In this document: positions 40,759-49,122 of the stretch, one piece after another
Layout of the letters: each line of letters starts with the position of its first letter
How positions within the stretch are numbered: position 1 is the first letter of the stretch
Assembly (NCBI GenBank): GCA_043822065.1
Contig: JBDRCC010000001.1
Coordinates: forward strand, 19,332 to 83,331
DNA length: 64,000 bases
From: JBDRCC01 sp043822065 [NCBI: archaeon]
GTDB taxonomy: Archaea; Undinarchaeota; CAZHTU01
Direction: 5' to 3'
Notes under the pieces: generated by a model
Databases searched by the model: none
What the model was told of the DNA's origin: nothing
What the model saw: the letters and a program-made list of their open reading frames with translations, nothing else
Position numbers and translations under genes: made by a program

Positions 40759-41661
40759 ATGTTTGAGGTATTCTTTCTCGGCACCGGGGCTGCAATCCCA
40801 TCGAAGGACAGGGGGCACACGACCATCGCTGTCAGGCGGAACGGCGAGATAACCCTCCTTGACTGCGGCGAGGGCGCACAGCGCGAGATGATAAAAAACG
40901 GCCTGAGCATCATGAAGGTCAGGCGCATACTCATAACCCACCTGCACGCGGACCATGCCGCCGGGCTTTTTTCCCTCCCGCAGAGCCTTTACCTGCTGAA
41001 CAGGCGGGAGCCGCTCGACATCTACGGGCCGAAGGGCATAAAGTCGATGGGAACTGCATTCGAGAAGTTCTTCTTCTTTGAGCCGGACTATGCGATAAGG
41101 TACCACGAGCTGCCGGAGGAAGAGGCGCTTGTCTATTCCGACAGCGAGATTGAAATCAGGTCGGTCGGCGTCGAGCACAGCCTCCCGACGGTTGCATATT
41201 CCATAAGGGAGAAAGACAGGCTGCACCTGGACGCCAAGAAGGCGAACGGGCTTGGGGTGAAGCCTGGGCCGCTGAGGAAAAATCTGACGGACGGGAAGGA
41301 CATAGTGGTCAACGGGAAAAAGGTAAGGTCGAAGGACGTGACCAAGCTTGAGAAGGGGCTGAAGATTTCGTATTCCGGGGACACCGCGCCCTGCCAGTCA
41401 TTCAAGAAGCTTGCAAGGGATTCGGACCTGCTTATCCACGAGGCGACTTTCAGGGCGGAGAAGGAGGCAGAGTCCAAGGAGTACGGGCATTCGACTTCGG
41501 TCGGCGCGGCAAAGGTCGCGAAGGAGACGAATTCGAAAAAGCTTGCCCTTGTGCACATCAGCCCCAGGTACGAGGAGCCCAAAGAGCTGGAGAAAGAGGC
41601 GAAAGCGGTGTTCAGGAACACGGTTGCCTCCAAAGACGGCATGAAGCTTGTGCTAAAATGA
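40759..41661 (+). CDS. rnz: Ribonuclease Z (tRNA 3'-processing endonuclease)
   Basis: 300 aa metallo-beta-lactamase fold. MFEVFFLGTGAAIPSKDRGH, the metal motif THLHADHAAG, the SYSGDT motif and the HST(S)VGAA/HISPRY ligands are in order. Cuts pre-tRNA 3' trailers; two tRNAs here carry long 3' elements that it would have to remove. TATA near 40728-40737. Its stop overlaps the ATG of the orphaned tyw1 start (ATGA). Confidence 0.95.
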   Translation: MFEVFFLGTGAAIPSKDRGHTTIAVRRNGEITLLDCGEGAQREMIKNGLSIMKVRRILITHLHADHAAGLFSLPQSLYLLNRREPLDIYGPKGIKSMGTAFEKFFFFEPDYAIRYHELPEEEALVYSDSEIEIRSVGVEHSLPTVAYSIREKDRLHLDAKKANGLGVKPGPLRKNLTDGKDIVVNGKKVRSKDVTKLEKGLKISYSGDTAPCQSFKKLARDSDLLIHEATFRAEKEAESKEYGHSTSVGAAKVAKETNSKKLALVHISPRYEEPKELEKEAKAVFRNTVASKDGMKLVLK

Positions 41662-41684
41662 AGCCGGAGCTTGAGGAAGAGTGA
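41658..41684 (+). pseudogene. Orphaned original 5' end of tyw1
   Basis: ATG 41658 overlaps the rnz stop (ATGA) and reads MKPELEEE, then TGA at 41682. TYW1 proteins typically begin M-x-P-E-(L/E)-x-x-x, and the present tyw1 reads GELQEALKKQ at the same place. This looks like the first eight codons of the ancestral tyw1, cut off by the insertion that follows. Composition is host-like up to 41681 and AT-rich immediately after. Confidence 0.6.
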
Positions 41685-41724
41685 GTTTTCCTAAAGTATT
41701 ACTGGCAATCTACTATCTCGAGAC

Positions 41725-41733
41725 GTGTATAAC
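41725..41733 (+). promoter_or_regulatory. TATA-like box of the homing endonuclease gene
   Basis: GTGTATAAC lies about 34 nt before ATG 41763. Confidence 0.35.
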
Positions 41734-41762
41734 TCATGAAACAAAAGAGTTATTAAAAGCTT

Positions 41763-43148
41763 ATGAGATATCCCATTCAGTTCGTTGCAAAAATATGTTA
41801 CGATAAGAGGTCGCACTACTGCGTTGTTATGCCAAAGAAATTATGTGTAGACAACTCTCTGCACTCCGGTGACATTCTTAAGCTGAGAATCGGTGAAAAG
41901 ACTATATTTGTAAAGTTAAAAAGACGGTGCAAATCACTTACATTTACTATTAGCGCTAAGATAGGTAGAATGTTTGATACAAAGGAAAATGTTACAATTA
42001 TGGAAAAGTTGGAACTTAGAAAACCTGATAGTGAGGATATTGTTTTTGAAGGGGGTAATGTAGACCTTTATAGGTCACTGCCAATATACTCCACTAGAGC
42101 TAAATTAGAATGGAATTACTGTTTATTGGACGATTCTCTACTACTATGCATAGAACCTAAACATGTACGCGGAACGGAATTTAAATACATAATAGTTCCT
42201 CAGTACCTTGATGTCGAAAAGCTAGGTTTGATGTGTGGGTTGATCTTTTCTGATGGTTTCAAAAAATTTGGCTTTGAGGATTTCTATGGTGAAAAATGTA
42301 AGACTACTACTACGTTTCAATTCACCAATGGAGATCCTTGTGTAATAAAATTATTTACGACATTAACGAGAGATTTACTCGAGATAGAACCATCTGAGTA
42401 CAACGGAAATTTGTCATTTCCGCAGAAACTTTCTGAAGAGAAGACAGATAAAATTAGAAGATTCTGGGAAGATTCTTATGGTGTTAGGATTAAGTTAATA
42501 TCTTTTAGAGATACTAAGAATAATAAGTGTCCGTGGGGGATAGCTACTATTAGGATACATAAAATGGTATTGGCAGAATTCGTCGTGAGTCTGCTCAGAA
42601 AATTGTTGAAGTGGACACTCTGCTCTCAAGACAAATTGGCGTACATTTTTAAGAAAGAGTTTATCAGAGGCGCATTAATAGGTGATGGCTCACCGATACT
42701 CGACAAAGGTGTATTGAGACGGTATATGATAAGTATCGAAACTAAAAAAGAGGGCGAACTTTACGTAGAACTGCTGAATTCTCTTGGAATAGAATCTCGG
42801 CTGTTATGGACGAAAGATGAGAAGGTAGCACCATATTTGAGGAAGGTTGATCTGCGAGGAGAATATAAATTCCTAGAAAAAATAGTTTATGCCTTTCCGC
42901 TTGGCATATTTATTAACGGCGACTTTTTAGGGTCTTTAGAGAAAGAACTAAAAGCGCTTCATGGATTGTTTCGACATTCTAAGTGCCATGTTAAAGATCA
43001 CAAAAAGTTAATAGACCTTGCTGAGAAGATAGATGTGAGGTTTAAAGCTGATTTATATAAACTTAAAGAAGCTGGTATTCAACTCCCAAAAGTTTATGAG
43101 GAGTACTGCCTAAATAGAATACCATTGCCTATCAAAAGTAGAAAATAA
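41763..43148 (+). CDS. LAGLIDADG homing endonuclease with AbrB-like N-terminus
   Basis: 461 aa. N-terminal ~55 residues resemble a SpoVT/AbrB swapped-hairpin DNA-binding module (HYCVVMPKKLCVDNSLHSGD, then a beta strand). Two LAGLIDADG helices follow: LGLMCGLIFSDG (154-165) and FIRGALIGDG (300-309), with candidate catalytic Asp164 and Asp308, so it is a single-chain pseudo-dimer. It is free-standing with its own start and stop, not an intein. It ends 3 bp before the tyw1 ATG. Confidence 0.85.
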   Translation: MRYPIQFVAKICYDKRSHYCVVMPKKLCVDNSLHSGDILKLRIGEKTIFVKLKRRCKSLTFTISAKIGRMFDTKENVTIMEKLELRKPDSEDIVFEGGNVDLYRSLPIYSTRAKLEWNYCLLDDSLLLCIEPKHVRGTEFKYIIVPQYLDVEKLGLMCGLIFSDGFKKFGFEDFYGEKCKTTTTFQFTNGDPCVIKLFTTLTRDLLEIEPSEYNGNLSFPQKLSEEKTDKIRRFWEDSYGVRIKLISFRDTKNNKCPWGIATIRIHKMVLAEFVVSLLRKLLKWTLCSQDKLAYIFKKEFIRGALIGDGSPILDKGVLRRYMISIETKKEGELYVELLNSLGIESRLLWTKDEKVAPYLRKVDLRGEYKFLEKIVYAFPLGIFINGDFLGSLEKELKALHGLFRHSKCHVKDHKKLIDLAEKIDVRFKADLYKLKEAGIQLPKVYEEYCLNRIPLPIKSRK

Positions 43149-43151
43149 GAG

Positions 43152-44075
43152 ATGTATAAAAGTTTTGCTGGAGAGTTACAAGAAGCATTGAAAAAGCAAC
43201 ACTATGGTATATTCGGTAAACATTCTGCCGTAAAAGTTTGCGAATGGACGAAAAAAAGTTTGACGGAGAATAATGTATGTTATAAAGAATCCTTCTATAA
43301 AATAAAGAGCCACCAGTGCATGGAGATGACTCCTGCCGCCGGCTTCTGCAACTTCAGGTGCACGTACTGCTGGAGGAAGCACGAGCTGAACCAAGGTGCA
43401 GATATGGAGGGGATTAAGATAGACGAGCCGGCTGGCATTATTGACGGCCTTGTCCAGGAGCGGAAAAAGCTGCTTATCGGGTTCAAGGGGAATGATAAGG
43501 TTGACCAAAAAAAGCTGCAGGAGGCGATGAGCCCGAAGCACGCCGCGATTTCGCTGACGGGGGAGCCTACGCTTTACCCGAAGATTGGGGAGATGATTGA
43601 TGAGTTCCATAAGAGGAAGATGACGACGTATTTGGTTACGAACTGCTCGCGGCCGGATGTGCTTGAAAAAATACCGGAGCCGACCCAGCTGTACCTGAGC
43701 GTGACATCGCCGACTGAGGAGGCATTCAAGCGGATTAATGTTCCGCTGGAACGGGGCGCCTGGAGTAAGGTGCAAAAGACGCTGGAGCTTGTGCCGAGCT
43801 TCTCATGCCCGACCGTGATGCGGCTGACCATGATTGCAGGGCACAACATGGGCTTGGGCAGGGAGTTCGCGAAGGTCGTCAGCAGGGCTCAGCCGAGGTA
43901 TGTGGAGGTAAAAAGCTTTATGCTGATTGGCGGGGCGAGGCACAGGAACCTGACCCTGGACAACATGCCGAAGCATGAGGAGCTCAGGGAATTCTCAAGG
44001 AAGCTTGCGGAAGAGACATCATATAGTATTAAGGACGAAAAGGCAGACTCGAGAGTAGTGCTACTTAGCAAGTGA
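43152..44075 (+). CDS. TYW1 radical SAM enzyme of wyosine biosynthesis (5' end apparently replaced)
   Basis: 307 aa archaeal TYW1 (4-demethylwyosine synthase) acting on m1G37 of tRNA-Phe. GIFGKHSAVKVCEWTKKSL and SFYKIKSHQCMEMTPA precede the cluster motif C66-NFR-C70-TY-C73-WR; ISLTGEPTLYP and YVEVKSFMLIGGAR follow. The first ~52 codons are AT-rich and the remainder GC-rich; an older start lies 1.5 kb upstream at 41658. The protein appears complete and functional in spite of the insertion. Confidence 0.93.
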   Translation: MYKSFAGELQEALKKQHYGIFGKHSAVKVCEWTKKSLTENNVCYKESFYKIKSHQCMEMTPAAGFCNFRCTYCWRKHELNQGADMEGIKIDEPAGIIDGLVQERKKLLIGFKGNDKVDQKKLQEAMSPKHAAISLTGEPTLYPKIGEMIDEFHKRKMTTYLVTNCSRPDVLEKIPEPTQLYLSVTSPTEEAFKRINVPLERGAWSKVQKTLELVPSFSCPTVMRLTMIAGHNMGLGREFAKVVSRAQPRYVEVKSFMLIGGARHRNLTLDNMPKHEELREFSRKLAEETSYSIKDEKADSRVVLLSK

Positions 44076-44741
44076 GCAGCTGGGGCTGCCAGATTTTTTG
44101 GTGTATGTTTGGTGTAGGTTGGTGTATGTTCACCTACACCAGCATTTTACCTACACCAACCTATTTTTCAGGATATGGGGGTGTAGTTTGTGTAGTTAGT
44201 GCAGTTAGTGTAGTTATGCGCCTTTAAGCCCCTATAGTGCTATAGTGCAGTAGCGATTTCTTGCTGCGGCACGCCAGCCAAACGCCCGGTCCGGGCGCCA
44301 TTTGCCGGCTTGGCTGCGCAGGTGCGGAAACGCCTATCATGCGGGCGCAGCCCGCATGAACGTCCCCCCCGATAATATGGGGAGCTTTGCTCCCCTAGAT
44401 TTGATTGTTAGGCTCGCGGCGCGCGCGGCCAGGCGGGCGCTGGCGCTTATGAAAAACCTGGGAATTTGGCGCCCGAAGCGCGCTTTTGGAAGCCGGGCGG
44501 AAGGTGCAAATACAATTTTACGTAAATATATTTACGGAAGAAAATTAACAACGAAATAATTAGGTGGATTTTGTCAGATCGATGTCGCCTCTTCATCGCC
44601 CGAAGATGCAGCAGGCATGATGGGCATCAGTGGGTGTACACGTCGTCATCCAAAACCCATTATGTTTTGTTTTGTGCCTATTTAAGGATTTAGAGCGGGC
44701 ATGGGATATCTATTTTAGCTGGTTCCGACTAAAGTTTCCCG
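44076..44741. other. 666-bp hairpin- and repeat-rich non-coding region
   Basis: No credible protein gene. Contents: a 12-bp inverted repeat TAGGTTGGTGTA (44115-44126)/TACACCAACCTA (44152-44163); four 9-bp tandem units of the GTGTAGTTA type (44181-44216); GC-rich hairpins CGCCCGG/CCGGGCG (44283-44297), CATGCGGGC/GCCCGCATG (44339-44359) and GGGGAG/CTCCCC (44379-44395); and a 16-bp palindrome CGTAAATATATTTACG (44521-44536). The 44260-44400 part could be a structured RNA, but it has no diagnostic motif of RNase P, SRP or 5S RNA that I can see. A forward TATA CTATTTAAGG (44678-44687) serves the flippase gene. Confidence 0.6.
44570..44655 (-). ncRNA. Candidate C/D-box guide RNA
   Basis: On the reverse strand: box C-like ATGACGA (44649-44643), exactly 12 nt, box D' CTGA (44630-44627), a 28-nt spacer, box C'-like CGATGAA (44598-44592), 14 nt, box D CTGA (44577-44574). 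A reverse TATA (CTTAAATAG, about 44678-44686) fits a start near 44655. The second guide, GAGGCGACATCGAT, is complementary except for one base to the conserved 23S rRNA stretch around TCGATGTCGGCTC near the peptidyl-transferase centre. The long D'-C' spacer and imperfect C box are against it. Confidence 0.35.
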
Positions 44742-45935
44742 ATGTTCAAGCAGAGCCTTAAGCTGATAATATTCGCTGGGATAGCCATGATTTTGAGGTA
44801 CGGCTACAGGATATCGATTTCCAGGGGGATGGGTCTCGAGGCATACGGCAGGGTCGGGGTCGCGATGACGATACTCGACGTGTTCGTGCTGTTTCTCCTC
44901 AGCAGCATCCCGCCCACCATGGCGAAGTTCAGGGCTGAGGGCGGGCTTGTCCTGAAATCCGCGTACAAGTTCATGTACCTCGGGCTCGGCTCGAGCGTTT
45001 TGCTGCTCGCGCTTTCGCCGGTGGTCATGAAGTACATGGAAATCCCTTTCACATATATCCTCATAATCTCTGGCTGCATACTGGTCGGGACGGTAACAGC
45101 GATATTCCGGGGCATAATGCAGGGGACGCACCGGACTGACGAATTTGGGATTTCGCAGATAGTCACTGCTGCAGGGTTTTTCGGGTTCGTGCTCCTTTCA
45201 TTGTACTTAGGGATTGGCGAGATTGGCGCTGTACTGGCGCTCTTCGCCGGCATGTCGCTTCCTGCGTTTTACTTGTACCCCAAGGTAAAGTTGGAGAAGA
45301 GCGACGGCGACCACTTTGGAAAGATGTGGAGGTACCTGGTCCCGATATCTGCGACAAGGATAATCGACGCGTTCGTCCTGAACATAGACCTGCTCATGCT
45401 GAAGATATGGTACCCAGCGACCGTGATAGGCATGTACTCGATTGCCGGGCCGATTGCCGGGCTCCCTATGGTCGCGTTCAGCAGCATTGCGACCGTCCTC
45501 CTCCCGAAGGTTTCCGCGAGCAAGAAGGACGGGAGGATGCTGACCAAGAAGGCGGCGCAGATATCTGTGGTGATAATACTTGGCGTGCTGGTACTCATCC
45601 TGCTGCCGAAGTTCTTCATTAAAATCCTGTTCAACCCGCAGCTGACCGAGCTTGAGTGGGCGCAGACGGTTGCGACGCTCAGGATAATGGCGTTTTCGAC
45701 TGTCTTTATAGGGATATACAAGCTGGTAGCAGCATCACTCCAGGGGATGGGCATGGCAAAGGAGCTGTGCTATTTCACGGTCATGGTGCTTGCAGTGGAG
45801 ATACTTATAGGGGCTGCGGTCATACCTGAGTATGGGATGCTCGGAGCAGCCGGCACGACGCTGGTTGCGTCGGGGGTTGCAGTCACTGGTGCGCTTGCTT
45901 TGCTCAGGCGTAGCGAAATACATAAAAGACATTAG
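44742..45935 (+). CDS. Wzx/MATE-like polysaccharide flippase
   Basis: 397 aa with about 12 membrane helices (slightly short for the family). N-terminal RYGYRISISRGMGLEAYGRVGVA, GIMQGTHRTDEFGISQI and ISATRIIDAFVLNIDLLML are characteristic of O-antigen/oligosaccharide flippases of the MVF superfamily. It probably moves lipid-linked glycans used to glycosylate the sequon-rich surface proteins encoded nearby. Confidence 0.85.
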   Translation: MFKQSLKLIIFAGIAMILRYGYRISISRGMGLEAYGRVGVAMTILDVFVLFLLSSIPPTMAKFRAEGGLVLKSAYKFMYLGLGSSVLLLALSPVVMKYMEIPFTYILIISGCILVGTVTAIFRGIMQGTHRTDEFGISQIVTAAGFFGFVLLSLYLGIGEIGAVLALFAGMSLPAFYLYPKVKLEKSDGDHFGKMWRYLVPISATRIIDAFVLNIDLLMLKIWYPATVIGMYSIAGPIAGLPMVAFSSIATVLLPKVSASKKDGRMLTKKAAQISVVIILGVLVLILLPKFFIKILFNPQLTELEWAQTVATLRIMAFSTVFIGIYKLVAASLQGMGMAKELCYFTVMVLAVEILIGAAVIPEYGMLGAAGTTLVASGVAVTGALALLRRSEIHKRH

Positions 45936-45951
45936 CCATAGCTATTAAGTG

Positions 45952-47337
45952 ATGAAAGGGCATGTTCTCGTTCTATTGGTTCTGCTCGCGGCAGGAGCCT
46001 TTGCTGAGAGTGATGTATACACCTTAGAGGTCGGGAAGACCGGGCTCCTGTTGGAGGGGCTGAGGATTACCCCTTACGAGATGACGTACAAGTCCCAGTT
46101 CGTGCCGGACACGGTCTACATGAACGTGTACGGGCGGGGCGTGTATGCCAACAGGGCTTTCGCTGCGAATGACTCGCTGGAGGTCGGGAGTATAGTAATC
46201 ACGGCGATGAATGTGACCAGCGACCAGAACAGGGACAATGAGACCATTGTCTTCAAGGCAAGGTCACTCCGCTGCGTGAACTGCGGCGAGTATTTTGATT
46301 CGTATGGAATATGCGGCGACAGGTTATGCTCGCTTTATGAAAACCCGCGGATATGCAAGGCGGACTGCAACGCGACAATCAGCACCAGGAGCGACCTTGT
46401 GGGTATTGGGGAAAGTATCAGCTTCAATGGAGGTAGGATAAGGCACATTCAGATACTCGGCGACCTTCTGCAGGTAAATATAACAAGAAGGAATGGGGAT
46501 ATGAGCACGGACTTGCTAAGGTCTGGCCAGACCCTCGAGTTGGACATGGGGCGCATGACGCTCAACTCGGTGAGCAACGACGGGAAGGTTTCCATTAAGC
46601 TTGAGCCGCTTGTTGACTACTGCGGGAACATAGTCTGCGAAATTGGCGAGGACTTTGACACCTGCCCGCAGGACTGTGACTACATAGAGCGGGTGATGCG
46701 GGCAAACAACACGCTGGAGTTTTCAAGGTATATTGTAAAGTTCCTGAACGCCACGCAGGACGGGGCGGTGATTGAGGTCGAAGAAGGCACCCTTTCCATC
46801 AAGAAGCTGACGCTGAAGGGCGGCGATGAGCAGCTGCTCAAGGGCGCTGCCCTTAGGATGTCTGAGCTCAACACGTCGGCAGGAAACCAGAGCGCGCTTT
46901 TGGTGATAGGGGAGACGCCTGGTGCAACGGACAGCCCCTCTGCACCTAGCCCATCTGGCAAAAAGGACTTTACCGTGACGGTCTTTGCGAATTACATTGA
47001 CTGGGATTTGGGAAACGCGCTGAGAGGTGGGTTGGACGACAAGAACATAGGGTACAACAGGGTCATCCCGGACGACGTCTCAGGGAAAAAGGAGGAGAAG
47101 TACATCGTGGTCCTTGGCGGGCCGGACGCGCCGGACAAGATTGGCACCCTGGTCAGGGAGATTCTGAATTACGAGGAGGAGGAACAGTGCAAGGCTGGGG
47201 TCTACATCCATTACAAGAGGGATATGTGGATAGCCCCGCAGAAGGTCGTCGTGCTGTGCGGGCCGGACAGGTACGGGACGATGAAGGCGGCAAGGGATTA
47301 TATAGGGGGTCTGGTTCAATATCTCAAAGATGGCTGA
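45952..47337 (+). CDS. Secreted cell-surface protein with Cys-rich CGxxxC repeats
   Basis: 461 aa from ATG 45952 (a GTG one codon upstream is also possible). Signal peptide about 1-19 (HVLVLLVLLAAGAFAESD). Two Cys-rich modules of the C-G-x2-(V/L)C-x-(I/L)-x-E...C-x3-C type: CGDRLCSLYENPRICKADC and CGNIVCEIGEDFDTCPQDC, possible metal- or disulfide-stabilised loops. A Pro/Ser linker (from about 324) leads to a C-terminal domain with YIVVLGGPDAPDKIG and VVLCGPDRYGT, like S-layer-associated segments of archaeal surface proteins. Several N-glycosylation sequons. The stop overlaps the next start by 8 bp. Confidence 0.75.
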   Translation: MKGHVLVLLVLLAAGAFAESDVYTLEVGKTGLLLEGLRITPYEMTYKSQFVPDTVYMNVYGRGVYANRAFAANDSLEVGSIVITAMNVTSDQNRDNETIVFKARSLRCVNCGEYFDSYGICGDRLCSLYENPRICKADCNATISTRSDLVGIGESISFNGGRIRHIQILGDLLQVNITRRNGDMSTDLLRSGQTLELDMGRMTLNSVSNDGKVSIKLEPLVDYCGNIVCEIGEDFDTCPQDCDYIERVMRANNTLEFSRYIVKFLNATQDGAVIEVEEGTLSIKKLTLKGGDEQLLKGAALRMSELNTSAGNQSALLVIGETPGATDSPSAPSPSGKKDFTVTVFANYIDWDLGNALRGGLDDKNIGYNRVIPDDVSGKKEEKYIVVLGGPDAPDKIGTLVREILNYEEEEQCKAGVYIHYKRDMWIAPQKVVVLCGPDRYGTMKAARDYIGGLVQYLKDG

Positions 47338-48241
47338 AGAGAATATTTTCGTCAAGTCTGGGGATTATGTACTGCCGTTCTCACCCTGGCTTCTGACCCA
47401 GGAGATTATGCCCACGGGGATACACCCGGAGAAGGCGCACACAATTGCAAAGCAGGTCGGCGACCTCCTGAAGGCGGAGGGCAGGCGGTTCGTAAGCCCG
47501 CACGACATAACCGAGCTCATTGAGAAGAGCCTTGATGCGGTCGACCCCAAGCTCCCGGGCAGGTACAAGGTCTGGCACGAGTTCAGGACCAGGCGGGCTA
47601 ATGGGGAGATAAAGACCCCGTTGATTATACTAATTGGCGGTGGGACTGGGACAGGGAAGTCGTCCGTCGCCCTTGAGGTCGCCCACAGGCTATGCATAAG
47701 AAACGTAATAGGCACAGACTACGTCAGGGAGGTTCTGAGGACGCTGTTCTCCGAGACAATCCTGCCGGACATTTACCTGAGCACCTATGACGCATGGGAG
47801 GCGGTCAAGATTCCGATAGCACCGGGCGAGGACAAGGTTGCAGTTGGGTATATAGAGCAAGTCAAGCATGTGAGCGTCGGGATAGATGCCATAATACAGC
47901 GGGCAAGAAAGGAGGGAAAGGACGTCGTAATTGAGGGCATACATATACTCCCTGGCATGTTCAAGTACGAGCGCGACGACCTGTCGATAAGCACGGTCGT
48001 CCTGACGGTAAACAACAAGGACGAGCACAGGCTCAGGATATCCCAAAGGGGGGTGTATTCGTCAAGGGAAAGCACGGAGTACCTGAAGCGGTTTGACAAT
48101 ATACGGAACATCCAGCATTTCATAAATGAGCAGGCGTCCAGCAGGGGCGTGCCGGTTATAGACAACGTCACTTTCGACAAGACGCTTGAGGCGATAATAG
48201 AAAAAACGACTTCAAACGTCACGAAGATACTTGGAAATTAG
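47330..48241 (+). CDS. 2-phosphoglycerate kinase
   Basis: 303 aa. N-terminal ATP-cone-like domain (about 1-90), then a P-loop kinase with IGGGTGTGKSS (102-112), NVIGTDYVREVLRT and IEGIHILPG. This layout matches 2-phosphoglycerate kinase of Methanothermus fervidus, which makes 2,3-diphosphoglycerate for cyclic-DPG synthetase (14747-16087). Product identity is family knowledge; the pairing in one window strengthens it. Its 3' end overlaps the convergent transporter gene by 23 bp. Confidence 0.85.
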   Translation: MAEENIFVKSGDYVLPFSPWLLTQEIMPTGIHPEKAHTIAKQVGDLLKAEGRRFVSPHDITELIEKSLDAVDPKLPGRYKVWHEFRTRRANGEIKTPLIILIGGGTGTGKSSVALEVAHRLCIRNVIGTDYVREVLRTLFSETILPDIYLSTYDAWEAVKIPIAPGEDKVAVGYIEQVKHVSVGIDAIIQRARKEGKDVVIEGIHILPGMFKYERDDLSISTVVLTVNNKDEHRLRISQRGVYSSRESTEYLKRFDNIRNIQHFINEQASSRGVPVIDNVTFDKTLEAIIEKTTSNVTKILGN

Positions 48242-49103
48242 GCTTACTGTTCTTTTGGACGACTGCATAGACGCCGAGGAGTATAAAGAATGCCCCTCCA
48301 AGGGTCAGAGCAGTGGGGACCTCCTTAATGACAAAAAAGGCGAGAAACGTTGCGACTAAAGGCTCTAATGCGGTCACAATGAAAACTTTCTGTGCTTTTA
48401 CCTTCCGGACTCCTTCCATGAACAAGATAAAGGCTATGCCGCATGTGAAGACTCCAAGGTACAGCAAGAACGGAAAATTCATGCTGACGACCTCAATTGA
48501 CTGGTTAATGAGGGAGAATGAAAAGAGCGCAGATATTACAAGATACTGCCAAAATGCAAGATAGTATCCTGAGGCTTTCTTTGAGACCGTCTTGGCTGTG
48601 ATTGCCATAGCGGAATAGAAGATGCCGCTCCCGATACCTGCGAGGACGCCAAGCGTATCTCTCGAGTTGATTGAAAAGTTCGTGGGGTCAAGGATGAGTA
48701 CTATCCCAAAGAGCGTTAGAGTTAAGCCGACTAGCGTCTCCCTCCGTATTTCCTCTTTCAGGATGGAGTTTGCCAGTATTACTGAAAATACGGGAGCGGT
48801 GTAGAGCAGAAAAACTGAGTTTGCGATTGTCGTATTAAGAACTGCGTAGAAGTAGAGGAGTATTGAAAGACCCTGAAAAAGACCTACGAGGAATGTCTTT
48901 GCAGGATAAACGAGCTTTAGCTCCCCCGTTTTCTTCTTTAAGAGTATTATCATCAGAATGAAGAGGACGCCTATTGCTGCCCTAAAGAATAGTATCGAGT
49001 ATGCAGTCATGGACTCTATCATCCTTACGAAGACTCCAACCGACCCTGCCAAGATGGAAAAAACTATGAGCTGGAGGTATCCACTTGGTTCATTGCGCTG
49101 CAT
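48219..49103 (-). CDS. EamA/DMT-family transporter
   Basis: 294 aa with ten membrane helices in two EamA repeats. Typical signatures: SILAGSVGVFVRMIESMTAY, FFRAAIGVLFILMIILL, LLYTAPVFSVILANSILKEE and ALEPLVATFLAFFVIKEVPT. Exporter of amino acids, nucleobases or other metabolites; substrate not predictable. It shares a bidirectional promoter with the ribosomal stalk operon. Confidence 0.9.
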   Translation of the reverse strand: MQRNEPSGYLQLIVFSILAGSVGVFVRMIESMTAYSILFFRAAIGVLFILMIILLKKKTGELKLVYPAKTFLVGLFQGLSILLYFYAVLNTTIANSVFLLYTAPVFSVILANSILKEEIRRETLVGLTLTLFGIVLILDPTNFSINSRDTLGVLAGIGSGIFYSAMAITAKTVSKKASGYYLAFWQYLVISALFSFSLINQSIEVVSMNFPFLLYLGVFTCGIAFILFMEGVRKVKAQKVFIVTALEPLVATFLAFFVIKEVPTALTLGGAFFILLGVYAVVQKNSKPNFQVSS

Positions 49104-49122
49104 AGGAATAGTAATTGGAAAA

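Larger units (their letters stand above)
41682..43308 (+). mobile_element. Homing-endonuclease cassette that replaces the start of tyw1
   Basis: AT-rich block of about 1.63 kb between host-like rnz/tyw1-start DNA on the left and host-like tyw1 DNA on the right. It holds a LAGLIDADG endonuclease gene plus the first ~52 codons of the current tyw1, which are AT-rich whereas codons from about 43309 on (AGCCACCAGTGC...) are GC-rich. The right boundary is set by the composition change, the left by the orphaned tyw1 start. Boundaries are estimates. Confidence 0.6.

Noticed and set aside
41763-44075. Intein or intron interrupting tyw1
   Set aside because: The endonuclease has its own start and stop, no intein splice motifs are present, and tyw1 restarts with a full N-terminus, so no splicing is needed.
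44255-44480. RNase P RNA, SRP RNA or 5S rRNA
   Set aside because: None of the conserved core motifs of these RNAs could be found on either strand.
44302-44559. 85-codon forward reading frame in the non-coding gap
   Set aside because: It runs through GC-rich hairpins, has no promoter or ribosome site, and the product is an Ala/Arg-rich low-complexity string.
44581-44640. Displaced 23S rRNA fragment on the forward strand
   Set aside because: GATGTCGCCTCTTC and TGCAGCAG resemble 23S sequence, but only in short pieces; a guide-RNA explanation covers the best-matching part and neither is certain.
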